Source: Sporodiniella umbellata (Eukaryota; Mucoromycota; Mucoromycetes; Mucorales; Rhizopodaceae). From it: a stretch of 64,000 bases of DNA. Below, one piece after another: positions 33,723-46,241 of the stretch; the stretch's first letter is position 1, and each line of letters starts with the position of its first letter. The DNA lies in contig JAIXMR010000007.1 of NCBI GenBank assembly GCA_025677835.1, positions 186,001-250,000 on the forward strand, read 5' to 3'. Below the pieces are notes generated by a model. That model was not told the origin of the DNA and did no database searches. It saw nothing but the letters and a program-made list of their open reading frames with translations. The position numbers and the translations under genes are program-made.

Positions 33723-35762
33723 ATGGCACAGTCCAAGCCTTTCCTCGTTAATGACTACCCAGTAGTTATCGGTATTGATTTCGGTAAAGATTTACATGCT
33801 CAACAAAGAATGCCCGCTAACAGCTTCTGTTTTGCTTTATTTTTATTTTTTATTGTTATTTTTTTTTACTGTTTTCTCAAAAGGCACTACCTTTTCTGGT
33901 TGTTCCTATGCATTTATACAAAATGACGAAGTGGTGGATGTTGTCCGTTGGTAAAAGAAGCGTTGCAAAGGAGTACAAAAACAAGCAGTCTCAATTTTAT
34001 ATAGGCCAAAGCAAAACAACAATGTTTATCCTAAGGTAAAATAAACACCTTTGTCGACGAAAAAAAAAAGAGAATCCACTCTGAAACAGTCGCTTAGAAA
34101 TGATTTGACATATGAATATGTATATATGTATATAGGCACCCACACTCAATTTTTATCAAGGAAATACTAAAGAAATGACACAATGGGCAAACGCCGCGAG
34201 GTTAGAGATGCAACGACCAGGTTCCCGAAACTCTGTTTTGTTAAAACAGTACAAGCTTTATCTAGATGAAAACATCGCAAAAGACTTGCCTGCTCTTCCC
34301 AACAACCTGACTATTTTGGAGGCCATATCTGACTATTTGCGCGCATTCCACGAACAGGTCATAGGCGAACTGAAAAAGGGCTTTGCTAAGAATTATAGTC
34401 AGCATCAATATAGATACGTAAGAAAGAAAAAAGAAAATGGGGTTTGAAAAAGATGGAGGTTTATACAACTTCTGTAGTGTCTGACAGTGCCTGCTATGTG
34501 GTCTGACAAAGCCAAGGCAACAATGCGTGAAGCAGCCATTATGGCTGGTTTGATATTAGAAGACGATCATCGTGATCGACTGATGCTTATTTCCGAACCT
34601 GAAGCAGCTGCGCTTTATTGTGAGAAAAAGTGTGAGCAGTTCAATCTAAAACATAATGACCGGTTCATGATTTGTGATGCCGGAGGGGGTACTGTAGATC
34701 TCATTGTATTTGAAATTGATGAACGCAGCGGAAGAAAATTACGTGAATGTACAAAAGGTCATGGTCAGTCTTGCGGCTCTGTTTTTTTGGACCGCCGTAT
34801 GCGTAAATTACTGAAAAGAAAATTCAAAGAATACCTCTCTACTATTCCAGCTTCTGCTTTTGAATCAATGATGGACAACTTTGTTGAGCTGATCAAACCT
34901 CAATTCGATGGCGTGGAAGATCAATTTATTACACTGCCTGCTTCTATGAACCTGGCTTCGCTTGATAATCCCGATATTGGCTTGGAAGACGGAATGCTTT
35001 GTTTAACAGCAGCTGAATTAAAAAAGGACGTTTTTGAACCTGTAATTAAAGAAGTGATCAACCTTTGTGAGGAGCAACTGCAAAAGGCGCAGCGATTAGA
35101 GGCTATATTTTTAGTGGGTGGTTTTGGCTCTTCAAATTACTTATTTGAACGGGTTCAAGAAGAGTTTGGATCTCGTGTAGGCCTTGTTGCCGTTCCTCCT
35201 CGTTGTGAACTTGCTGTAGTCCGTGGTGCTGTTTATTTTGGCTTAAACCCGCATGTAGTTACTACACGTATTCCTCGTTATTGGTATGGTATTGATACTA
35301 CTACTACATTTGAAGAGGGTATAGATCCGCCCAGTTACAAAATCGTCCGAACGGATGGTAGTGTTCGTTGCGATAATCGCTTTTCGGTCTATATTCAAAG
35401 AGGTCAGCCTCTGGATATAGACAATTGTGTTTCGAAAGACTTTTTTGCTTACTATCCTCACCATACTACCTGCACTCTTTACGCGGCGGATACTGATGAA
35501 CAACCTAGATATACAACAAGCCCAGGGGTTCACAAAGTAGCTAATTTTACAATCCCCATGCCAGCGCTGACAGGAGTGATGGAAGGAGAAAAAGTAGATT
35601 TGACAATCAAAATGTACTTTGGTGAAGTAGAGTTAAGAGTTGAAGGTACGTATACATGTCTCATTCTTTCTAGTAAGCTAATTATACATTTGTTTGTTTA
35701 TAAACAAAGCTGTTATTCGAGGCAAAACATATGGAACCACCTGTACCTTTGATTCTGAATAA
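33723..35762 (+). CDS. HSPA12-like Hsp70-family ATPase
   Basis: Six exons: 33723-33783, 33884-33950, 34005-34035, 34136-34417, 34478-35645 and 35710-35762 (1662 nt, 553 residues). Seen: the phosphate-1 loop split by the first intron (VVIGIDFG then TTFSGCSYAF), connect/phosphate-2 block DRFMICDAGGGTVDLIVFE, and the adenosine block IFLVGGFGSSNYLF. LISEPEAAALYCEKKC is a typical HSPA12 stretch. The C-terminal part is shorter and unlike the Hsp70 peptide-binding domain, and no EEVD tail is present. Such proteins are numerous in Mucoromycota and their clients are mostly unknown; role as chaperone or signalling ATPase is inference. Confidence 0.88.
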
Positions 35763-37011
35763 AGGATGTAAAGCTTTCCTACAAAAAAAAAAAAAAAAAA
35801 AAAAGGATTTGCGTTCAACTCATTCGACTTGTTCTCGAGTGATTTTGTCCTTACTATGAAAACAGGAATTAAAAAAATAAACAATCAGGATTTGCTGCGT
35901 TATATGCGCACCCGTAATTTGTCTAAATACAAACAAATTCTTATACTCTGGCTGCATTGATGTGTTTATACCCAGAGCTTGCCAAACGCTTCCAATCAAA
36001 TTACTACCAAAGATCTCGATCGCTTATGCTGTAAAAGAACAATCAAATGTTTGCCTTTTAATGTTATTTATCGCTTATTAAGGACAATTTCATAACGGTT
36101 TCCGACAGGCTTTGATTCATAAAGTAGATAGTCACGCCTATAATACCCCAGTCTTTGTCAAATCCGATAGATCGCTCTGCCAATACACCGTTTTTTTGAG
36201 CTGAGATCTTAAATTGAGAGTTGTTTATCAATAGATCGGCTTGTTTAGTGCTTTTGGAAGTAACAAGGTTATCTATTTTGATTAGCGATATTGCTTTTCA
36301 ATTACCAGTATACCCAAATCTAATCCAATGGTTTAGGGTCTGCAATTAAACGCAGCTACAGCGACACACTTTTTGTTTAAAAGGAAAACATTCCTCAGTA
36401 AAAAAAGTTTAATGCCTTGGCCTTATACCCGTCTGCGAATTTTGATCTCTCAACAAAATCATCAAATTCAAATTATAATAGAAACGCTCCCCTTTTTGCT
36501 TTATTGAATGATTATTAAACAAAGCCCTTGTCAATGACATCATTATTAACTGAGTGAGAGCAAATCTACTACAAATGTACAGCTTGTCTGTTCCGAATTT
36601 GTAATTCCACATAAAATTGGACCCAAGATGGATCTGGACTGCTTTAAAAATTAGGGTTTTAAAACATCTTACCTGATGCCTCAATGAACACTGACTTCAT
36701 TACTAAAAAAAAGACCAAAGATACTTGATTACTCAAAAGTTATTAATACAAAAAACTGCCAAGCCTCTGTCTTTTTTCTCTAGCAAAAGCATCTTATCAA
36801 AAGATTTAAAGCTTCTGGAAGCTGACTGATCAACAGATCTGTAACCTACTGGGGTGTTGAAAATCTTTCAAAAGTCTTGATATAATCGCAGTATAAACGA
36901 AATCCAAAATATATATATGTTCCACACGCACACACAAAGGTTTAAATTACTCAAATAGTATTTTATTTTAGTCATGGTTTTAACTATAATAAAAAAAGGT
37001 TTATTCGAATA
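35763..37011. other. Intergenic region with possible gene relic on the minus strand
   Basis: An A20 run follows the HSPA12-like gene. On the minus strand, about 36075-36310, there is an open stretch of 76 codons without an initial ATG (contains STKQADLLINNSQFKIS and GFDKDWGIIGVTIYF), with another open frame at 36409-36684 upstream. They read more like protein than the surrounding sequence, yet cannot be joined into a complete gene. A decayed gene or element is possible. Confidence 0.35.
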
Positions 37012-37842
37012 CTATTCTAACAGGTTGACACCGAATTTTTTGTAAAATAGCATGTCTTTTACAAAAGAAGGAAGATAAAATAAAACGTAAAAAATCATTG
37101 ACATGTGCCCATATGTGATATATCGTGGCGCTATTGTTCTATTTATCCTTTTGACAACGTGTGACGCAAATACTTCGGATGTCGTTGATTTAGGTCCTTG
37201 AGACATACTTGCTCTTTGTGTAATATACTTAGCTACTCGAGTATATAGAGAGCCTTCAGGAATTGATACTGTTTTTTCGGCGTTTGCTCCAAAATTTGAG
37301 CGAATAGCACCTGGTGCAACCACAATAACTTGAACTCCAAAAGGTTTTAGCTCTAAACGAAGTGTGTCCGAAAATGAATGTGTTGCAGCCTTAGTTAAGG
37401 AGTAGATACCAGCCCACGGCGTGGAAGCATATCCTGTCACTGAGCCAATGTTTACAATCTTTCCTTGTTTTTTTTTAATCATATGTGTTGCCACAGCCCG
37501 GCTGACCATAAGTGTTCCTACAATATTGGTTTCGATACACTGGTGAACAGTCTTCAAGTCGATATCCATCAAGGCTCCAACTGCAGGTGCACCAGCATTG
37601 TTCACTAACACATCAATCCGACCGTACTTAGCAATTATTTTGTCAATCACACGATTAATAGATTCTTTGTCGCAAATATCAAGTATCTCTTGATCGCAGC
37701 CATACTCCTTTAAATCCCCTAAAGCTTCCAAACGACGAGCAGTAGCAATAACTTTGCTTCCTTGTTGCAGGAACTCTTTTGCAAGCGAGTACCCTATCCC
37801 ACCTTCGGTACATCCTGTTATTAAAACAACAGATCCACTCAT
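37012..37842 (-). CDS. AYR1: Ayr1-like short-chain dehydrogenase (1-acyl-DHAP reductase)
   Basis: A complete 276-residue NADPH-dependent classical SDR. In yeast Ayr1 reduces 1-acyl-dihydroxyacetone phosphate on lipid droplets and ER (family knowledge). Seen: the cofactor loop TGCTEGGIG near residues 9-17, NNAGAPAVG near 85-93, the catalytic Ser in NIGSVTGYAS, and YSLTK near 154-158 holding the Tyr and Lys. The TGxxxGGIG variant and PGAIRSNF match Ayr1 better than other SDRs. The C-terminal MSMIFYVLFYLPSFVKDML is hydrophobic and may anchor it to the membrane. No intron. Substrate is inferred from family. TATA candidate upstream at 37966. Confidence 0.82.
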   Translation of the reverse strand: MSGSVVLITGCTEGGIGYSLAKEFLQQGSKVIATARRLEALGDLKEYGCDQEILDICDKESINRVIDKIIAKYGRIDVLVNNAGAPAVGALMDIDLKTVHQCIETNIVGTLMVSRAVATHMIKKKQGKIVNIGSVTGYASTPWAGIYSLTKAATHSFSDTLRLELKPFGVQVIVVAPGAIRSNFGANAEKTVSIPEGSLYTRVAKYITQRASMSQGPKSTTSEVFASHVVKRINRTIAPRYITYGHMSMIFYVLFYLPSFVKDMLFYKKFGVNLLE

Positions 37843-37965
37843 AAGTATATTTTGTTCTTTTAGTGTCTATTATAAAAAGGAAAAAAAAAAGCGAAAAATA
37901 AAAATTGGCAAAACTCGTGAAATTATATCTATGTTACCCTTTTAGCGGAGAAACACGTCGACCCA

Positions 37966-37974
37966 TTTTATAAC
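37966..37974 (-). promoter_or_regulatory. TATA box candidate for the Ayr1-like gene
   Basis: On the minus strand GTTATAAAA lies about 125 bases before the ATG at 37842. Sequence match only. Confidence 0.35.
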
Positions 37975-39377
37975 TGGGCTTTTCTTGTCATTTTTGCTTT
38001 TGAAGTAGGAGGGTGTTGTGCTTGCCATGACTTTTTTTTCTCTTATTCTTTGCTTTAGTTTTCTTATAGTTGTTATTTTATAAAAATGTGTATGGTCGTA
38101 TATTGACATACTTTGTGAGCTGCTTCGGCACTAAAGCACCTCCTTCTCATCATATCAAAATATAGTATCGATTTGCGAAAAATATATTAATATTAGTATG
38201 AGGCAATACCTGTTTAATCTTGACAGGGAATCTGAGAAAATAAAGCTTGCATTGACCATATATCTTTGCAGTATTCTTTTACAAGGTTCTGCATCGCCAA
38301 TAATATGTCCACGATGATCAATGATGAAACTTTTGCCATTCGAACACAGTCCCTCTTCAATGTGGCTCAAACATTTAAAAACTGAAGACTGCTGTTTTTA
38401 TCATAGTAAACAGCTCTGATACAGGGGTGAAGTGTTTTTTTGGAAAGCCAGTTGATAAACAACCTAAATAGACTAATATACGCAATTGCGAAATTTAGTA
38501 TTACGGTTTTCGAAAGCGAGTAAATACCGTATAAGTTTTTTTCTCGAAAATATATTGTTTTTTAGTGTAAAGGTGCATCTAGTGTCGCATATTTGTACGG
38601 ATGTCAGCTTAGTTTTTGATACAGTGTTTTTTTAACAGCTGTGGCCAAACACAACCTAGAAAACTTTCTTTTATTATAAGCTGACATAAATTCATTTTAT
38701 TTGATTTCTACACTTGTATTTGTGAATACCCATATCATTCGGTAATCCCTTTGTAGCATAGGTAGCATAGCGTTTTCAAAAAAAAAAAGGTTGTCTTTTT
38801 TGCGATTATAGCATGTTTTAGAAGCCAACATACTTCTTTCTATGACAACCAAAATGTACCACAGTCTAAGCATGTGTACATACACTTTTAGTTCAAAAGC
38901 AAACATGTCTTCGAAAAGCCCAACATATGTCATCACTTTAAATTTGTATATTCTTTTACAACCGGTGGTTTTTCAGAAAAGCAAACAATTTAGCTGTGCT
39001 GTTAAGTTTATTATTTCAATCATTAGCATATTCTATATAAAAAGACTTTTACCAAAAAAAAAAAAAAAAAAAAAAGGCTAATTAAGTACACCAAAATCAC
39101 AGCACAAGAGAAAACGGTTTTGCTTTTGCGTAGTACTTGATTAGTTTTTCAAACTTTACATTGAGAACCCTTACACATATAACATAAAAAAATCTCGTTG
39201 CCTTTCAAAAAAGGCAAAGTATACAATGACTTTATGAAAGATAGATATGTAAAATTGTTTGGATTAAAACCAGTTTTGCCAAGTTTAATGGTATAGTATG
39301 TGCCGATTTAGAATGCTTTATGAAGCCAAATTAAGTTCCTCTTAGTCAAGATGCAGACTAGTGAATTACATTCGGTC
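37975..39377. other. Intergenic region with a possible coding relic
   Basis: AT-rich. On the minus strand, about 38155-38390, an ATG-less frame reads VFKCLSHIEEGLCSNGKSF and IIDHRGHIIGDAEPCKRILQ, which has protein-like composition but no start or continuation I can support. An A run near 39053-39075. Nothing else is visible. Confidence 0.35.
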
Positions 39378-42300
39378 TTAGTCCATATAACGCTCACGTT
39401 CGTTTTGGATGGTAATAACACTATGTTGCCTGTTCAAAACAAACAAAACAATGGTTTGTTTAACAACTTGGGCTTTAATACTATGTTCGTATACCTTTCG
39501 TTTTTTTTAACTCGGTAGTATTGCCCTAAAGCATCGCAGCGTGAAAGGCATTCGACAAACTCTTCGTCATGTGTAATGATGACGAATTGAAAGTTTCTCT
39601 GTAAGCGCTTTCTTTCGATGAGTCTAAAAGCAAAATCTATGAGGCTCTTTGCAAAAAGGAGAAAAAAAAACTACTTACTTTGCTATGCTATGTGCTAAGC
39701 TTTCTATGTTGTCTCGATCTAAATTAGTTGTGGGCTCGTCTAAAGTGAAAACACCACAGTCTACACAAAAAGTTTCGGCTAGAGCTAATCTTATAATAAT
39801 GGATGCCAGTACTTTTTGACCAGCACTACACCTTCCTCTCATATTGAGCTCTGCGTTGTTTTTGATCATCATAACCTAATTTATATCTGTTAAATTGCGG
39901 AATAGAATTCATACTAATTTGTCACTCACTCTGTAGTTTATTGTTCTGCTCGCGGTGGTTCCCTCCGCGTCAGCGCGTATTTCTATTCGGTCAATATCTG
40001 GTAAACGTTAGTTTTTTTCTAAGCATAAAGTTGTGGTTACCTCCTCCCTGATAAGTGTTCATCCATAATTCGTGAATCATCTTGTTGAGCTCTTGCATTT
40101 TTAAAGAATGGTATTTCACTATAGCTGCTTGCAAAGTAAGACTACATTTATCAAGGTCCGCTATTCCGATTTCTTTAGCTTTGACATCCAAAAACAACTC
40201 AGCGTAGCGCGTATCAACACCAGCATAATCATTGTTCATTTCCTCTTCATATCTTTTCACTTGATCACGTATTTGAATAAGACTGCCTCGAACACTTCCA
40301 CGCTGTATTCATAAAAAAAATGATGTAAAGATTCTAGATAATGCCCTTAAAATACATACTTGGTCAATGCAGTTTGTTTCATTGTCTTTTGCATTCTGTA
40401 ATCTTTCGGAAAGGTTGCTAAGATCAATACTACCCTGCTTTCCTTTCAATTCTTTCAGTTCGTCTTCGCAGGTTTTTAGGTCGATTAGACGATCTCTATA
40501 GGTAATTTGGTCCTGAAGGTCTCTTTCTATTGTTCTTCTTTCTGTTTCGTCTTTCTCAATTAAATTGATTTGGTCAACTAAACTTCTTGCTTCTTTCTGT
40601 GCTGTCTCAATAAAAGTTTCGAGTCTTGTAACTTCTTTCATAGCAGATTCAAATTTAGCTGACCCTGAAGATGCTTCTTCTCTTTTTTATTTCAAAGTGT
40701 ATCAATTATACTACACCCACTAGTTTAGCTTCTATTTTCTTTCTTTACCTTGAAATTCGACGATTAAATTCTTCCAAGCGATCGATATGACGTGTGTAGC
40801 CGTTTCTTTCATTGTGGAAATTTTCTTCTGTCATCTTCCATCGGTCCACCGTTTGCTCGTAGGCTTCAGTAGAATCTTGGACTTGAATTTCAAGAGGTAT
40901 TATGTCGTCTGCTACTTTCTAAATAAAAAAAAAAAATGTTAGGTATGAAAACAACCCTTCTTTTTTTTTAAAAAGAAAAACCTTTAATTCTTCAGTATGC
41001 GCCTTGAGGTTTTCTTCATAATCTTTTAGCTGCATATCTATTCCTACTCTGAAGTTCCATTTATGTTCACTATTCATCAATGCTTCGCGAGCATCTCGTA
41101 CATTGTTTTGAGCGGTCTGTATCTGACGGCGGCTAACGTCCATATCGTTATGCAGTCGCTTGATATCTCTACGTATCATTTGGCTAACAAAAGGTGTATG
41201 AGCAATGTTTCTTTAAAAAATATTCATCTTACCTCTTTAAAGATAACTCCTCCATATCCTGTTGACAGTCAGCTAAAGTTCGGGTGAAACCTGTGTAACT
41301 CAATTCATCCTCAAGAGCTAATGTTTCTTTTGCAAGCAATTCTGCTTCTTTAAATAGTCTAGCCATCTCTTCAGCAGGTTTTAGTAGTTTACTGACGTTT
41401 CTCGTGTAACTTTCAATCTCAATCAACTCAACAGAGGCCTAATTTACAGCTTTAGAAGATTGCAAATTGCTCAATTTTCAGCTTTACCACATCAGCCCTG
41501 TTGGATGCACCATCTTTCTCAATTTCAAAATCAACCAGGTTTTTTTCAATAGAAGCAACGTCTTTTCTGAGCGATTCTAGTTTTATCCAATCTCCTTGGG
41601 CAGATCTCAGTTTTGTCTTCTTTTCTTCGTTTTGTTTCAACTTTTCATTTAATTTGACGCGCTGATTTGGGATTCTCTGCATAATTGTTTCCAATTTCCC
41701 TTGGAAGGCTTCGTTTTGAGAGTTTTCGCTAAAACCTCGTGTACACAGAGGGCAACATTTAGAAGACTTTGCTTTTTCAAAAAACTTCCCATATATCAAT
41801 TCGGCGCCATGAATGTTTGCAAGTTGCCTTTTTTTTTTTGAATTGAAGTTAGCAGAGTAAAAAGTAGTAATAGACAAGAGTATATTAAACAAAACCTACT
41901 CTCTCAAATCAACGATTGTTTTTTCAACAGTATTTAAGGTCTCCATGAGATCGCCGTCGCCACACGCAGCCTTTATAGCAATTTGGTACTCTTATATTAG
42001 TAATAGCAAAGAAAAGAGTAAATACGTTTAGTTAAACACATGAAAGGGCATTTTTACTTTCTATATCCTTTTTTCTGACTGCTACGTGGTGCTCTGCAAC
42101 GCCAATTTTCCCCTCTGCAATTGAAAGTTCTTTGTTAGCTTTGTTACTGGCGTCTGATAAAACTTCGATATTTTTTTCTTTATCCCTTTTAGAAGAAGTT
42201 ATATTTTCGTATGTTTTTGTGAGGTAGAATACCTTTTAAATTGTAAAAGCTCTTTCTCAACATCTTGCGCTGCAGGCTGTTTGTTGATCAACTTCTCAAT

Positions 42301-44280
42301 ATGCTTTATGTGCTCGTTATATCTAAATATATAAAAACTTCAGTGAGCAAAACTTTTACAGCTAAAAATTCAACGCTTACAGCTCGTTCACTCTGGCCCT
42401 CTTCTTCTCCACTTCGGTTTTTTTTAAGGACAGCTTGGCAGAAAAGTCTGAATGCTTGCTGAGTTTATTCATCTCGTCATTTAAGTCTGTCACTTTTTCG
42501 TCCAGCTCTTTTAAAGCACGCTCTTTTTGTGCCAGAGTTTGTTGAGAAGTTGTGCCAGAGTTTTCCTCCAGCCTTTGAAGTTTTTTCGTCTATATTGGTT
42601 GCTGTTAATCAGTTCTCTAACAAAAGAAAAACATACCTCAATTTTTACGAGCTCTTTTGCATCGTCAATTGTTACTGTAGATACGTTAAATTCAAGTAAC
42701 TTCGTTTTTAAAAGCTCAATTTGTTCCTTGTCTCCTTTCTAGGAAAAAAAGCTGTTAGCAAAAAAAGAGAGGTGCAATTCATTACAATCTGTCTCTCCAA
42801 GTGCTTTTTGCTTTCGACGATAGACATATGTCGACTTTTAAGGACCTGCAAATCGTCAGAAAGCATGTTTTGATGAGACGATGCAGCCGATTTTTCTTTA
42901 CGTAGCTTAGCGTCAAGTTCCGAAATGTACTTTTTAAGTGAAAGCACTGCTTTTGTACCATCTTGACTAGGAAGAGACAAACTATGTGTTGAATTAATAG
43001 AATCGATCAGCTCGGATCTTCTTTGTATCTGTTCTTCAAGCAGTTCTTTTGAGGCCATTAGCTTTCCCATATATGTATGCTTTTTGGACAACTCTTCCTG
43101 AGCTGCTTTTTGTTTTCTTTCAGTTTTGATACGCTTTTCAACCATTTGATTTTTTTCTTCGCTTACACGCCCCTCGTTTTTCTGATGATTATGTAGCATT
43201 TCTTTCAACTCTTCTGTTGTCTCAGGGCGCTCACTAATTGTGTCTTCAAGTGAATTGATGGTTGTTTGATAGAAATCGCGCTTGTTAATCATTTGTTGAA
43301 TTTGATCTGCAGTCAGGTTCACTTGGCGAAGAACGTCGTTTAAATGGGCGACATCTTTATGCGCTTGTGTAATTTTAGACTCAAGTAAATCAAGAGTGTT
43401 TAGTTGTTCTGCTGCTTTCTGATTAAGCTTTGCTATATCAGCACGAACCCTCTTAGCTTTCTGTGTATCTTCTTTTAGAGACACGAGTCTGACATTTCCA
43501 ATTTTCACATCCTCTGCTGCTGTTTTTCGAACTGCTTTGATTTCTTCCAAAGCTACAGCAAATCTTTTGGACGAGAATATGTCGTCAAACTTCTTTTTTA
43601 GTACGCCAGATTCGGATAGCGGCCAGTTACTTTCTTCTTGGTGACAAAAAATAACGTTATCCAAAATAGCTTTAGGAACTCCCAGGTGAAGGGATAATTC
43701 AGCATCCATATCTGCGCATCGACTTGTCAAGCTAAAAGCCTATAACCGTATACGACTCTATTTAAATAAACGTTTTCATTTATTTGACCGTTTTTTACCT
43801 CTCCCGTTGCTGTATCGAACCTTTTTAGGGAATTGTCAATGGATCTTTGGGTAAGTGTACTTTTTTTGAGTGTCACAGCCAACGAACGGCTACAAACCAT
43901 TCTTTCACCTTTTATATTATTAAATTTGATTTTCACTTGTGCTTTTACTTCAGTAGTTCCTGCAATCTTTTGTATGTAGGACAGATCAGTATGAAGTTTC
44001 TCAAACAATAACTATTAAAAACCTTTGGATCGTTCACAAAAGCTCCTCCTCTACTATTAGGTGGTGTGTCCCCTGTACATGCATATCGCAGGCACTCAAT
44101 TATTGTCTATAGCGAAAATTTTGATTATCATTTCTCAGTTACGCAGTACTCATTTACTGTTTTTCCGGAACCGTTTTGGCCAACAATCAAAGTCAATGGT
44201 GAAAAAAAGTTTATATATGAAGGTTCGTCCGGACTAAAGGAGCGAATCCCTAAGATCGCCATGCTCTGAATTTGTGACAT
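39378..44280 (-). CDS. RAD50: DNA double-strand break repair ATPase RAD50
   Basis: SMC-like ATPase of the MRE11-RAD50-NBS1 complex, which tethers and processes DNA breaks and telomeres in the nucleus (family knowledge). Start ATG at 44280, [20 protein letters not shown]. Exon 1 (44280-44158) ends within Walker A (GQNGSGKT); exon 2 starts at 44106 with [20 protein letters not shown]. Seen in order: Walker [15 protein letters not shown], a long coiled coil, the zinc hook CCPLC with its CxxC near 41745, the returning coiled coil, the signature [20 protein letters not shown], and Walker B/D-loop [11 protein letters not shown]. It ends NERERYMD. At least twelve exons; length near 1,300 residues, as expected. 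One donor (AAG then GTTTTT) is weak but keeps the frame. Some mid-gene junctions are inferred. Confidence 0.95.
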
Positions 44281-45154
44281 TTTTAATTTTTTTCCTGCTC
44301 TGGTGTTCTGATGTGTGTGTGTGTCTGTGTGTGGGTGTTTTTTTTTTTTTTTTTTTTTTTTGACTTTCGACTTTTGTTGAAAGAAAGCTGCAGGAAATTT
44401 GAGAAATAGCTGCGAGCGCCTTAAGCCACTGACAAGCAAGTTTTTGATCCCCAGATACTAGGAGATCGACTAATCGTAAAATTGAATTTTTGTAGCGCGT
44501 ATTCAACTGTAATGAAAACTCTCGATCTTATATATATATATTTAGCTAAAGTCAGCCTTATAAGCTGGCTCAACTAAAATTCAAACATACTTTAAAAACG
44601 TATAATTCTTGCTATTTAAAGAGTATAGGTTAATTACTTATATATATTGAGTCTTTTCTTAAATTTCAGTCTATATTTAGGGCTAAATCGCTTTGCTACA
44701 TCCTCATTTTCACTCTCTAAAGGTACTAAAACTTCTAGATGTTATATCTACAACGTTGATTTGCTTTATTGTACCACTTTGCTACAATTTAAACTCAGTA
44801 TATGATCAAAAGTACGTTTCAAATCTGGAAGATATTAGCTATTTCCAGATGAGTATGATTTGCTATATTATTTGTGATATTATAATACATTTATCAAGAC
44901 TAAAACTGTTTTATACTGCAATAAAAGAGTAGTTTTTGCAGCCAAATAGATCAAATTAATTAAAAGGCAACATCGAAAATAAAACAACCCCGCTTGAGAG
45001 GTACCAAAGGTAAGTCTTTGAGCGTGCTTCGCAATTTCCTTAAACTTGCATTTTATTTGCTTATGCCCAGCGTCTTTGACAGTCTATTTGAACTAAATTC
45101 TAGGCGAATTTTATGAGCAAGTTTAGTATTATTGTTAAAAAATGCTAGTGTATA

Positions 45155-45187
<33 letters not shown>

Positions 45188-46241
45188 GACTTTTTAGAAA
45201 CTAATGTTTCCGTATCGTCCCCTTGAGGAGATACGAAAAGCCTCTTATATTATATAGATAATGGCTTAAGTAAATAGTATTATGCAGTGTATTACGTTCA
45301 TGAATAATTTCTAGGTAGTCAAGAGCTCATTGTTGTAAAATAAAGTTACTTTTCGAAATAGCGTCAAACGATAAAGAGCAAAAGGAAACAATATATATTT
45401 ACAGACAATAAAGTTGGCATAATTTGTTTTGTATTTTTGATACAAGAAACACACGTATCTGAATGTAGCCAGAGTTTACGTAACACTCAGTATTACTCAG
45501 AACAAAAAAGTGCTTTTTAACCGAAGGAGTCAAAAATGCATTCTTGAAATGGTCAGCAAAGGCTGTACTTTTCTCTATACAATCTATAGGCTTATAGATA
45601 TCTCGTAAAATATTAGACTTTTTTCAAGAGAACTAAAACAACAAAGCTTTTTCGCCTTTACTAAAAAAAACAGATAAAGAGCAATTGAAGTGCACCAAAC
45701 TTGAGCTTTTATATCTACCGTTTAAAAGATTTGATAAAGTCACAGTATTACTTATATATATGGCTATGAAAATTGCAAACGTAAGTAGCAGAAAAACCTG
45801 CATTGGAATGTGACAGGTGCCAATGTTAAAAACATATCGAAAGACTGAAAACGCGCTTAATTAACACATACTTGATGTAAAACCAACTAAACTTTTGCTG
45901 CTGTCGCAATGTACAGTCCGGAACATGTCCGGTAATTCTTAGACTTTTCTGGTGGACTACAAGAAAACTAACTTTCAAGGTTTGTGTTGATTGGATTAAA
46001 AGCATACAGCGTTGTACTCTTGTCTAAATCCTTCTGGTATAGTTAATTATGCTTTAGATAGGTCAGTCTCTGTTCTGTCGTATAGCATGAAGGGCTGCTT
46101 GGACAGAAAAGAGGTAATACAGCAGGGACAGAAAGAAGATAAAAGGGTGTGACTCTTTTTTTTCTGCGTTTGATACAAAAGAGTCATTAATCTTAAAAAA
46201 AGATTTTAACTTTCTTTATCTTTCTTTAAAAAAAATACACT
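44281..46241. other. Intergenic region between divergent RAD50 and kinase genes
   Basis: Nearly 2 kb, very AT-rich. It contains a TG repeat followed by about 24 T (44312-44361) in the RAD50 leader, an A run at 45161-45186 and a small perfect inverted repeat at 45211-45235. An open frame at 44693-44932 is hydrophobic and unrecognised. No supported gene. Confidence 0.5.
44312..44361. repeat. TG microsatellite joined to a T run
   Basis: Interrupted (TG)n followed by about 24 T, 32 bases upstream of the RAD50 start, so probably in its promoter or 5' leader. Confidence 0.85.

Noticed and set aside
38117..38136. TGCTTCGGCA core resembling the start of U6 snRNA
   Set aside because: Only about ten bases match; the U6 ACAGAGA and AGC regions do not follow, and there is no suitable T-run terminator at the expected distance.
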